NCBI GenBank assembly: GCA_002633025.1
Contig: NMRB01000722.1
Coordinates: forward strand, 153,812-217,811
DNA from: Notospermus geniculatus
Taxonomy: Eukaryota; Nemertea; Pilidiophora; Heteronemertea; Lineidae
Length of the DNA: 64,000 bases
Direction of reading: 5' to 3'
A program made the position numbers and the translations under genes. The notes below the pieces were generated by a model that saw only the letters and a list, made by a program, of their open reading frames with translations, searched no databases and was not told the origin of the DNA. Shown in pieces: positions 11,923 to 23,500 of the stretch (its first letter is position 1; every line of letters starts with the position of its first letter).

Positions 11923-12514
11923 NNNNNNNNNNNNNNNNNNNNNNNNNNNNNNNNNNNNNNNNNNNNNNNNNNNNNNNNNNNNNNNNNNNNNNNNNNNNNN
12001 NNNNNNNNNNNNNNNNNNNNNNNNNNNNNNNNNNNNNNNNNNNNNNNNNNNNNNNNNNNNNNNNNNNNNNNNNNNNNNNNNNNNNNNNNNNNNNNNNNNN
12101 NNNNNNNNNNNNNNNNNNNNNNNNNNNNNNNNNNNNNNNNNNNNNNNNNNNNNNNNNNNNNNNNNNNNNNNNNNNNNNNNNNNNNNNNNNNNNNNNNNNN
12201 NNNNNNNNNNNNNNNNNNNNNNNNNNNNNNNNNNNNNNNNNNNNNNNNNNNNNNNNNNNNNNNNNNNNNNNNNNNNNNNNNNNNNNNNNNNNNNNNNNNN
12301 NNNNNNNNNNNNNNNNNNNNNNNNNNNNNNNNNNNNNNNNNNNNNNNNNNNNNNNNNNNNNNNNNNNNNNNNNNNNNNNNNNNNNNNNNNNNNNNNNNNN
12401 NNNNNNNNNNNNNNNNNNNNNNNNNNNNNNNNNNNNNNNNNNNNNNNNNNNNNNNNNNNNNNNNNNNNNNNNNNNNNNNNNNNNNNNNNNNNNNNNNNNN
12501 NNNNNNNNNNNNNN
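11923..12514. other. Assembly gap (Ns)
   Basis: 592 unknown bases. The 25 bases at its left edge (ATCCTGAGAATCTCAGGTCA and following) recur at 20908-20935, so a dispersed repeat probably caused the break. The PRPF31 promoter and start codon fall here. Confidence 0.99.
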
Positions 12515-12515
12515 T

Positions 12516-15500
12516 GAGGTCATTGACGATGATCTGCAGACACAGCCAAATGATGTTGAAGATGTTGATGAGGTTGCCATGGAGACGGAAATCTCAGGGA
12601 CCTCTGTGAGGAGTGTGGCTCGGTTACATGATAGTGATACAGTGAGTTTCATTTCAGTTGTAAAGGCCTTCCAGGGGTACAGCTAGGCCTATTTTTTGGG
12701 GAGCCAAATGTGTAGCCAATGGCCTGTTACCTGTAGCCAATCTTTGCAAATTGTAGCCAACCAAAATTGTGTAATAGTTATACTTATAATAAATTTTCAA
12801 CTTCTCTTACCACACAGCTCTAACTGCAAGAATCTCAGGGACTCAACTTTCAGACCACAAATAATACTGTTGCCAAATTTTTAGCCAAACCAATTGTAAC
12901 TGTAGCCAATCTAATATTTTTTTCGCCATTGGCGACATTGGCTAACAGTATCTGGAACCCTGCCTTCTAAAGGCATCTAAAGACCGCCCTTTAAATTTAC
13001 TGGTAATCTCTATCATCAGACATTTCAGAAGCCTATATAATTGATGTGTTGTGTTTGTTGACCTGAAAAGTCACACCAAGTTTCTACCGGTATTTTTCAT
13101 TTCCAGCTCAAGCGTGTGATGGATCAGATTAAAAAGTTTCAGAGCGGAGAGAAGAGACACATTGGTAAGTTAAATTTTTCTCCCTGCTGGTGGTTATCTT
13201 TAGGGTATATACCCTGTGAAATCATGATCTACCGTCAAAAGTCACAGAGACTTAGTGATTATACCTTTCTTACTCATCTTTTGCTGACTCTCCTTTTCAG
13301 TTGCGGGACCTGTGGAAGCTGATCCGGAGTACGTACTGATTGTCGAGGCCAACAATATCACGGTGGAAATTGATAACGAAATAAGTAAGTGTATGAGAAT
13401 CTCATCTGGATAGTTTAAAGGTATTGATTGCTATCGAATTTTTGTTGGTATTCATTCCTCGTCCTTTCAAATTTCAGATGTTATCCACAAATTTGCAAGA
13501 GATCATTACTCAAAAAGATTTCCGGAGCTTGAGTCTCTGGTTCCAACACCTCTTGAGTATATGAAGACAGTGAGGGTAAGCATGTCTTCTTGTTTTGTTT
13601 CTTAGAATGGACTTGTCTTTTATGACTTTTACTGTGTTGTTGTGTTAGTAAATCCAACCATACATGTATTGTGTGTGTTATTTTGTTCTCTCTGAATCTC
13701 GAAATAGTTTAGTATATAACAGTGAACGCCCTGATTCTTCCCACTTTTTTGAACCCTAATGGAGACATTTCCAAGATACAGAATAGCACAAAATTGACAC
13801 ACAAAATGATAATAAGCAAGAAGTCTATCTCCAGAATTCACGAATTTTCGACCCCAACCGGGGTCTTTTTCAAGTGGAACTTTACAATCTGAAACTCTAG
13901 AAAAGACTGAGTTGAAACCCGAATGTAGAACTAACACCTGTGTCTACAGACAGGATGAGTGAGCAATTAAGGAAAGAATAGTGTCCCAGCACCACGGATG
14001 GTAGCTGGACCTAATTAAAAGAGTGGATGTAATTAAGGAAAGAAAAGTGTCCAAGCCCCACGGATGGTTGCTGGACCTAATAATGGAGACATTTATTATC
14101 AAATGACAAATTTATCATTTTTCCTCCACAGGAGTTGCAGAATAACATTGATAATTCAAAGAACAATGAAGTCCTTCAGGAAATCCTAACATCAGCTACT
14201 ATCATGGTTGTCAGTGTTACTGCTTCCACGACACAAGGGTAAGTTCTGATACATGTTTTGAAAAGTATATCCCTCTCAAGTTTATATTCAACTACATTCC
14301 TCAAGATGTGTAGAATATTAACTTGAAGTCAATAAATTTCTGATAGAAGAATCTCTGTCACTCCCATTTCAGAACTGTGTTGACTCCTCTGTCACTCCCA
14401 TTTCAGAACTGTGTTGACTGCAGAAGAGCTGAATAGAGTCCTGGAGGCTTGTGGTATGGTAAGTCATTTGATCTGAAATTGGCTTGCACTACAATGTAGT
14501 CAACTTACTGATCTAAGCAGAACAGTGCAGATAAAGCCCCATTCACATCATGCGACAGATTGTTCGTGTTCAGTTACTGCTGTTTAAAGTCATTGGATCA
14601 TTCCCATCTAGTACAGAATGTTTGCATTGTAAGCTGTTGCATTGGTATGTACATGAACTGAGGTTAAGTTTCATTGACTACAGAGCTTCATCTGAATTTG
14701 AACTTTTGATTTCAGGCAGCAGAGTTGAATGAATGCAAGCAAAAAATATTTGCGTATGTCGAGTCCAGGATGACGTATATCGCTCCAAATCTGTCAATCA
14801 TTGTTGGAGCGTCTACTGCCGCCAAGATAATGGGTAAGTAGCAATTACTTTGAGCACACTTTCTGTTATATTTCTCTGTCATTACCTGGTTGCTGCAAAA
14901 AAGGCGCTTAAACATATTGGGGCCTACATTTGGCTCCAAGTCACTTTGGCAGAACTTGAGGTAACAATGTATGTTTTCTATTCCTTTGCAAGGTCTAGCC
15001 GGTGGGCTCACAAGCCTGAGTAAAATGCCAGCCTGTAACATATTGGTGCTGGGCTCACAGAGGAACAGAATATCAGGATTTTCAAGTACACAGAGCATGC
15101 CTCACATGGGTTACATCTATTACAGTGATCTCGTGCAGAAAACACCTTCAGTAAGTATGAGATTTCTTCTTTTTTGTCTCATGATTGCATATGGTTCGAG
15201 GATCAAAACAGCTTATTTCTTCACCCATCAGATTGAGAATCAATGCTCGGCTATGGCAAAGATGAATTGATCTGGCCTGGTGAACACAAAAAAAGATTTC
15301 ACACGGAACCGTGAACTCGTAATTTACAAAAAAATATAATTTCAGGAGTTGAGGAAAAAAGCATGCAGACTCATAGCAGCCAAGTGTGCCCTGGCTTCTC
15401 GTGTTGACAGTTGCCACGAGAGTCTGGATGGTGCAGCAGGTGATGCCTTCCTGGCCGATATCGAAGCCAAACTGGACAAATTGCAGGAGCCTCCACCTGT

Positions 15501-16633
15501 TAAAACAGTGAAACCCCTCCCTGCTCCGATAGATGTAGCTAAGAAGAAAAGAGGAGGACGACGGTATGTTCTTTGAACCTGTTTACATTCCATTTGATGA
15601 TAATATTTGAAATGTGATGAGCATTCTGACAAAGCATCTATACACCAGGAAGTGATGATAAACAGGAAGTCAATTTCCAGAATCTTAGCAAATTTTCGAC
15701 CCCAACCGGGGTCTTCTTCAGGCTGGCACTTCCAAGTCGAGCTACCAGAAGTGTCTTGTCTCAACCAGGAAGCCAGTGTTTTTGTTGGAGGGCATCTTGT
15801 GAGTACATGTATGTCTGTATATTCATTTTGTTTTCCAGGGCAAGAAAAATGAAAGAAAGACTGGGGATTACAGAGATTAGAAAACAGGCAAATAGAATGA
15901 ACTTTGGACAGGTGAGAATTAACATTTTCCTGCCAGTACTTTGGTAGAGTCGGATATAATCAAATACTAGAGTTATTCTGTCAGCAAAAGATAACGGCTA
16001 AAGATAACGGTATACATTTCCTCTTCAGATAGAAGATGATGCATATCAAGATGACCTTGGATTCTCCTTGGGTAACGTTGGCAAAAGTGGATCGGGGCGT
16101 GTTCGTGGGCCGGTAGTGGATTCTAAGACCAAGGCCAGGATTTCTAAGACCCTTCAACAGAAGTTGCAGAAACAAAATAATATCTGGGGTGGAAGTACAA
16201 CAGTCAGGAAACAGATTTCTGGTACAGCATCCAGTGTTGCTTTTACACCTTTACAGGTAAGCTGCGTTTCAAATTCTGACACTCTCATTCATGATGAAAT
16301 TGGTTTGGGATCTTGTCTCAATGAGTTTTTCCATAACTCTGCCTGAATTTAGTGCTTCAGATTTATTAGGCTCACTAGATACTGTACATGCACCAGACCA
16401 GGGTATTTCTGCATGGCGTACATGCTTTGAACTTAAATTCAGGGTGAATCAATTGCACATTCAGATGGCATGCAGGCATAATATTACTACTGTACAATAT
16501 GCACACTAACAATTTTCTTTCCATTTTCAAGGGTCTTGAGATTGTGAATCCACAGGCAGCAGAGAAATCGGTCCAGGAGGCAAATCAGAAGTACTTCTCC
16601 TCAACATCTGGATTCGTTAGGATGGGAAAATGA
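12516..16633 (+). CDS. PRPF31: U4/U6 snRNP protein Prp31, 5' partial
   Basis: Exons: (gap)12516-12641, 13107-13164, 13301-13384, 13478-13575, 14132-14238, 14407-14458, 14716-14833, 14993-15150, 15346-15563, 15839-15911, 16029-16256, 16532-16633. The 473 residues visible compare with 499 in human, so only the extreme N-terminus is lost in the gap. Landmarks are VMDQIKKFQSGEKRHI, VAGPVEADPEY, and the Nop domain (ESRMTYIAPNLS, IVGASTAAKIMGLAGGLTSL, MPACNILVLGSQR, GYIYYSDLVQ). The basic KKKRGGRRARKMKERLG motif and a C-terminal VRMGK end follow. The protein bridges U4 snRNA and 15.5K in the tri-snRNP during spliceosome assembly. It is convergent with PGAP1, with about 890 bp between the stops. Confidence 0.97.
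12672..12962. mobile_element. 291-bp MITE, 5-bp target duplication CCTTC
   Basis: It starts CAGGGGTACAGC, ends TCTGGAACCCTG, and is flanked on both sides by CCTTC. The interior repeats TAGCCAA words. It lies in the first visible PRPF31 intron. It is one of six window elements with CAG...CTG ends and 5-bp duplications. Confidence 0.75.
13720..13935 (-). mobile_element. Dispersed repeat with hammerhead-like core (degraded)
   Basis: In minus orientation it reads TTGAAAAAGACCCCGGTTGG then GGTCGAAAATTCG and TCTGGAGATAGACTTCTTGC. The same sequence recurs at 15655-15775, 51240-51345 and, in part, 49127-49215. The CUGANGA part is mutated in this copy. It lies in a PRPF31 intron. Confidence 0.6.
13961..14081 (+). 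repeat. Tandem duplication, unit about 70-78 bp
   Basis: AATTAAGGAAAGAATAGTGT...CACGGATGGTAGCTGGACCT is repeated with a few changes as AATTAAGGAAAGAAAAGTGT...CACGGATGGTTGCTGGACCT. It is intronic in PRPF31. Confidence 0.8.
14352..14424 (+). repeat. 34-bp tandem duplication of a PRPF31 splice acceptor
   Basis: CTCTGTCACTCCCATTTCAG|AACTGTGTTGACT occurs twice with a 34-bp offset, so two identical acceptors (exon starts 14373 and 14407) compete. Only 14407 keeps the frame; 34 is not a multiple of three. Confidence 0.9.
15655..15775 (-). mobile_element. Dispersed repeat with intact hammerhead-like core
   Basis: In minus orientation CTGAAGA (15721-15715) is followed by a perfect 6-bp hairpin GACCCC/GGTT/GGGGTC and then GAAA (15697-15694). 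This is the order of the conserved hammerhead-ribozyme core. The flanks match the copy at 51240-51345. Such cores are known in Penelope-like retroelements and retrozymes. The UH cleavage site and helix III are not proven here. Confidence 0.55.
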
Positions 16634-17138
16634 TTGTGCAACTACAAAAAAAGACTGATGGACTGGAGTTTTTGTGTTCATGTGGGTCAAGTCAAATGTA
16701 CATAGAGACTTCTACATGGTTGCCCTCTGTAGCACTGGCCATATCGTTTGGTATTTGATGACATGGGGTCAATGCACGTTTGTCTAAACTGATGGTGTCA
16801 TCTTGATAATGGATTAGAGGACTTTAGATTTTGTCTTTAAGTGACTCAAAGCCTCCTCAAATGACACCATTTTGTACATGCAGTTACCCTCTGTAGCGCA
16901 GCCCACATCTTCTAGTTTTTGGGATTTGATAACAGGGTTACTAAACGAGGCAACTGCAAAGGGAAGAAATTGCACTTCTACATATAGGGCAATATATGTA
17001 TGTTAGCATGAAGGCGTGTTCGTGTAGTAAATTATCAATTCTGTTCATCTGTGTGAATGGGTTTTGCTGTAAGTTAAATGACAAAATATAATCTGCCCCT
17101 CTGTCTGAGAATGGATTGCTTTGCAATACAAGTTCTGT

Positions 17139-17144
17139 AATAAA
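17139..17144 (+). terminator. PRPF31 polyadenylation signal
   Basis: AATAAA about 505 bases after the PRPF31 stop, with GT-rich sequence after it. The intervening 16634-17138 is 3' UTR with no other feature seen. Confidence 0.6.
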
Positions 17145-17525
17145 TTTCAGCACTGAAGAAAACGTCCTTGATTTTTATTTTCTCCACATTCCTGTGAATA
17201 TTTGTGAATGCAGCATTGACTACCTATGTCAAAATCTTGCGCCTTATTTCCTGTTCAAGGACCATTGGCGCAACCAGCAATAAACAAAAGCAAGAAAAGC
17301 ATGAACAAGTCGAAGAGGCGTTTGGTGGTACAAACAGCGATTTAATAAAATCTTTTTTCCCACTTCAGTTCTCATCATTGGCAGGATCATCATACATCAG
17401 TTGACAATGTATCAAAAATACAGAAAATTATTTCCTAGCAGTACAAAATTCATGTATAAAAATGCCAAGCAAAATCATATACACATATGCCCATCCCATG
17501 GAACAAAAGCTAGCTACAGTCCCAT

Positions 17526-20500
17526 TTATTGTGTCTTCTTCTCTTCTTCATCAACCACATCTTCATGAATCAAAACAACTTTTGGTGATCCAATGATTGC
17601 CCTGTAAATGCCGGACAGAACCATGATGGTGAAGACAGCACATAGGAAGTATGGCACACGGTAGATGGACTCCATTCCATAGAACATGATCAGGACGCTG
17701 ATCACATGGATCAGCTTTATTGAAACTGTGGGAACATGTCTGTAAAGGTAATAGTGAAGATATTAGACAATCGGAAATATGGAAAAAACATCTGGTGCTC
17801 CTTTCAGTACTCAAGTGCCAACATGACCAAGATCAAACCCACGACCTCTCATACACAGGTCCAAAGCTCTAAAACAAGAGTCCAACATGTGAGGGTATTT
17901 CCTCACATGTTGTCCAACTCCAGCCCCCGGGGATATTTTTTTAACATGCCCTGTAGATGGGCCTAATATATGAGAATATTACCTGTAGGAGCCAGCTCTA
18001 TCACAGTAACTAAGAAACATAGCCATGAGGCAAAGAAAGACAGCAGGAATGCGGGAAGCGTCATCTATAAGGGTTGGAGATTGCCTGAAAAATTAAACAG
18101 TATCAGGCATGGATCGGGGGGGGGGGGGGGGGGGNTGGGAGCAAATCATTTAAGTTCACCGCAGATTTCAATGTTTCTAGCACAGTGCGCCCCCTCTTTT
18201 CCAAAATCATGGATTCTCCCTGAGTATTTTATTACAAGAGTAACATGGAGAATACCGATCACTACTTCAGGATTTATAATAGTGTTGTCAGTCAGGAGTT
18301 CAAACATATGAATTAGGAGTATAGGACATCCCTCTCTCAAGATCTTGCAACTTTGCTCCAAAATTAGCGATGGAAATCTCTCTCCTTTCTCCTTACCTAA
18401 AGGTCTTTATCCATAGAACAAGTGAGGGACCATTGAGGAAAAAGGCAACAGCATACAACAACATGATTGTGAAGTGGAAATGGAATGATGTCTTCGTTTC
18501 TTCATCGGAAGAAAGTATAAGGTGACCAAGGACCTGGAACATACATTCATTGTAGACTATGGTCTAGATACATAATGGCTCAGTTACATTTAATACTGCA
18601 TTGGAAGATGGTGAGTATGGAACAACTCCTATACAGAATTGGCAAAAGATCATAGAGATGCACACAAAGACTCACCTTCAAAGCCTGAAGCTTAACCAGC
18701 ATGATTAGGCCTATGGACCCACACGTTCCAACAGACGCCACTACTGCTACAGCCAAGATACAGTACTCGAAGAACCTAAACATTTTCTGGACTCTTATGG
18801 ATGAAAGACTGAAATGAACAATCGGTTCACTTTGAGTCACACTGAGGGGAATTTCAGTTCTTTTAACAAATGATAGATGGCTCTAGCATCATTCTGCGTA
18901 GCCTACAAGAAAGCCCAATTTTGCTCTGGCACTATAAGGACAAAATGGCCAGCACGTAATGGGTTGAGAAGATCTGACAGTAGAAAACTGACATCATGCA
19001 CTTAATTGACAGATGTCGATCAAGAAATATGACCACACAGTCCAGGCACACTGTCACATGTTTTCAAGCAAGAAGATGCCTCAGTATAGTATACAAACCA
19101 TCTTTTCAAACAGAAGCCAGCAAGTTTTCCGATGAAATTGAAATATCCATATAGGAGACATCCAAGGGCAAATGATACAGCATTAGTCATGAAGATAACA
19201 TTAGGGTACGTGCTGGTGACCCAAATATTTCTCTTTGCCATGAGGTGGCCATCAGGCAGCGGGAGACCAAGAACGTTGAACAAAATATGATGCACAGCTT
19301 CATAGCTGAAAGAAGAATGCGGTGAAAATATAACATTACCGTATGACAACCAGGCGAATCTTCAATAATCTGGAATAGTTTTCCCATGGTTTTTTGTGAG
19401 CAAACACTTCGAGCCCCGATTGATGACGGTAATGAGTCACAAGTTGCAGATATACTGTGATATATCTCAAATATGGGTGCTGAAGACATAACACAATAAG
19501 CCAAACAAGCTTACCCCATTAGAGTTGTTGGAAGCATGACAAAGGGGAAAAGTCTCATTGGTTGTGTCCCAGCACTAAATGAACTGGTGAATGCCAAACT
19601 TTCAGAACCTGAAATACACGGAAGAATCCACCTCTTTAGTTCACTTTTCAAAGGAAGAAGCAAAAGATGATTGGGATGAGCAACTCTGAAGTGATAAGGC
19701 AAGAAATTATATCGTACCTGACAAAATGACAGGCACCAGCCGGCATCCAAAAACCACTCTGTGGTGCCTGACAGACCCTTATTTTCACGTTTCTAATGTC
19801 TTAAATCATTTTTATATCTGTGACAAAATTTTACCTTGTTTTGACATCTGTGCAAGTTGCCATGACAGCAATAAGAGGAATTGAGAAGACATGACACCAG
19901 GAATAAGGGGAGCATAGAACCTCACAATCTGAAACGAGAGATATGGGACAAGTGTGAGTGAAGTGAAAGGGGATGAACACAGTGAATAGCATGTTTCCGA
20001 GAAATCATGCCAGGAAAGAAACCAAAATGGATATGAATCAAACGAGCCCATTAAGGACACCCAGTTCAGTCCAAAAAAGAAAATACGAGGCCAACAGTGA
20101 CATAAATAGGCCTGTGTCCCAAACCACTTCCAATGATTTCAGAACAGATTGTATTGGATGGGTTTAGGATTAATGAAAGTTCCACCTCTGGCCATTTCAA
20201 ACACAGTCATTGGACACTCAATATGGACATTCAATGACCAAATCAATCATTACTAATTATATGACAGAGCATCAAAGTTTTATTACATTTTGACACTATT
20301 AGGAATCCCTCAGGCGGAACAGATTAGATGGAGATACGACACCGGAGCTGAAGAGTGAAGATCATTTTTGCCCTTGATGGCCTGGGACTGAGACTTCCTG
20401 ACAACCCGTTCTGTGGATACGGCAAACTTTGGAGAGAAGGTATGTACACTCTGAAGATGATACATTGAAACCTCCCTTAGCGACCACCTCTATCAAGAGG

Positions 20501-23500
20501 ACACCTCTCTATTAAGGACACTAATGTTAAGTCTCATATTGGCCAACATTTCTATTCATTACGACCTCTCAGTCATCAGGACACCTGTCAATTCAGGACA
20601 GCATTTGTCAATTCAAATGGTGTCCTTCAAATAGACACATTAGGCACTGATCTTCTCCATGAAGGATGCCCATAGGGCCGATAACTGCTGTCCTTTAAAT
20701 TGAGAGGTGTTTAGGTTAGGGAGGTCAAAATGAATAGGACCAATCATTTTGGGCCAGAACTTGTGTATCTTGATAAAGAGCACTGTGAAGCTGAGTTTGG
20801 AGGAACAACCCCGCCTGACACCAATGAGACACAGGTTCAACCCAGTCAGGCGTACAGCCTGGTACGGATGGCGATCTCTCTGAAGATTGTAGGTTTTCTG
20901 TAGGGATGCCATCCTGAGAATCTCAGGTCATTTACGGTCATCTGAACCAAGGGTGAGAAGGGGAGCCGGTTGTGAAGATCACCCAGTATCATTTGATGAG
21001 TCGCTATGGCGCCCTTAGTTAGCACTTGCACTCATGAAGCAATATTTGAGACAAATCTAATGGAGCAGCTCCCACCGCTTGCTGTGATTTCACAGGGGCG
21101 GATCCAGGATTTGGGAAAAGAGGGGGCACCCTGTGCTAATACAGGGTTCCTCCCCCAGACAGCTGTAAAATTTCATGGACCTTTTGAGGACTTTCATGGT
21201 ATCAAATATGTAAAATTTAATGACTTACACAAAAGCCGGGCCATGTGCACCAGCGTCCGCGTCCGACTTTTAATCTTTCGTGACAGAAAGAAATTAACGA
21301 GACAATGTAAAAAACACTGGAAATTTAATTTTCAAGACTGAACATTTTATTTTTTAAGGACTTTTGTGGACTTTATAGGATTTTCTCAATATTTATGGAC
21401 TTTCAAGGCCTTAAATTTAAGCATTTTATATTCTTGGACTTTCATGGTTTTAAAGGACCTGGAGGAACCCTGTAATAAACATTGAAATCTGTGGTGAATT
21501 TCAAAGATTTGCTCCAAAATATAGAATTTCACGGTCGATTTAACAGATTTGTTGGTCTTAAAGGGTCATGTGCCCCCGTGTGCCCCCCTTGGATCCGCGC
21601 CTGTTTCATTTTAGGAAATCCAGACTTTGCTCACTTACAAATTATGGCAGAAGAAGTGAGAATTTTCGATGCTGAAGATGCCACACTGAACAACCACAAC
21701 AAACTAAGCATAATCAAAAATTTTTCTTTTTCATCACAAAAACAGTCCAAATTCCTAAATACATAACCCTGGGCAGTGAGACATGCAGTTCACACTGCTA
21801 ACACCATTTCGAGCTAAATCGTGGACAATCTTGTCTGTATTTGCTTTACAAGAAGTTTCTTAATATTTGGTAAACAAGATACCATAAGACGAGCGTGAGA
21901 CTGTTGATATAAGGATGACAGATCAAAAAGAAGATAGACGCCGGAAGCCACTTGTTATTCAGATGTAATACAGCAAAAAACATCTTCTATATATCTAACC
22001 TAGTTGATCGTCTTCCACAGTATGGCAGTGTGACTTGATATGATGGAATTATTCAATCAATCATGAAGTGAGAACATCTTTGCTAGTAGTCGCACAGCTC
22101 AGTCACCAGGCTACAGAGATTCGCATATTGTCCCTGCGGACATTAAGATTAACTCGCATTATCACCCCCTGCCCCTGCGAACATAGACTTGCATTTTCAC
22201 CCCCTGCCCCTGTGGTTAAACTCTCATATGTTCTTTCGACAGAGGTTCAATTAAGTGTAAATAACAAGACAAGTATGGCCACGGTGGGACTATTTCAGAA
22301 ATGAAATCCCAACACGTGTGTCACATCCAAAGTAGGACAAAGGATGACAAGATCAGTGGCAGAATCCCATCCCAAAATCCATAAGCTTCGAATCCAATGA
22401 CACAGTCCTTTTACATTAAGATGGCTAATAGCATGAAATTATGAAAAAAGATTTTAAAGAATAATACTTCTGGACAAATTTATGATTACTTGTGTGGATT
22501 AATACCTGGATTTATGACAACACAAATACTTTTAGAGGAGATTATTACTAATCTCACAATGTGAGCTCGGGTAAACAGGCTGCCAGGAGCAGGGATTTAG
22601 GACAAGATTAGTCATGAATAATTCTGCAAGTCCCCTCGACAAGTGTTGGAAATAACTGGGTTGACAACCCCAAACGGGGTCGTCCCTATGCGTCCCGGGT
22701 TCTATGCGTCCCAGCTCCTTTCCGTCCCGGGTTCTATGCGTCCCTAAAGACAGTTACGTTGATAGAGGGTTCTATGCGTCCCTAAAGGAGTTATTTGTAT
22801 GCAGGGTTCTATGTGCCCCGGGTTCTATGTGTCCCCGGCTCCATGTGTCTGCCTCAGTTATGATTAGCCTTATGATCGCCATTTTATTCTCAAGTGGAGT
22901 CGACAAACTCGTATTTTAATTTTAATTTTGTCCATTGACTCGTTACCAGTTTTTTTTTCTTCAGCACTGTATCTCCTGCATTTTGGAAGATTAATTAATT
23001 TTACAAAAAAACACGTAATTGTTGGTATGTATTGAACATGAGTAATTTGTGGGTAGACGGGCCGTGAAACTTTTGCTTTCCATCGTAGAAGTTCTACAAA
23101 TTAATGCTAACGCTTATTTATTTTAGTTAATACATACTTCATCAATGATGACTAAAATATGATTTCGTCGACTCCACTCGGGAATAAAATGGCGACAAGG
23201 TCAATCATAACTGAGACAGACACATGGTAACGGGGACACATAGAACCCGGGACACATAGAACCCTGCATACAAATAACTACTTTAGGGACGCATAGAACC
23301 CGGGACACAAAGAACCCGGGACACATAGAACCCGGGACGCAAAGAACCTGGGACACATAGAACCCGGGACACATAGGTACGCTCCCCCCCAAACAGGCTG
23401 CGGTAAAAGGGAGTGAGGAGCAGGTATTCTGTCCTAGATGGTCTTGAGTATCTCTGGAGACATGTGGGGAATTAGTACTGGAGCTAATTGAGTGGGTGAA

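Noticed and set aside
11855-12652. Long ORFs across the first gap
   Set aside because: They are composed of unknown residues; only 12516-12641 is supported as PRPF31.
22704-23392. ORFs with repeated CPGFYVS/VLCVPGSM words on both strands
   Set aside because: They are translations of the 16-bp foldback minisatellite, not a repeat protein.
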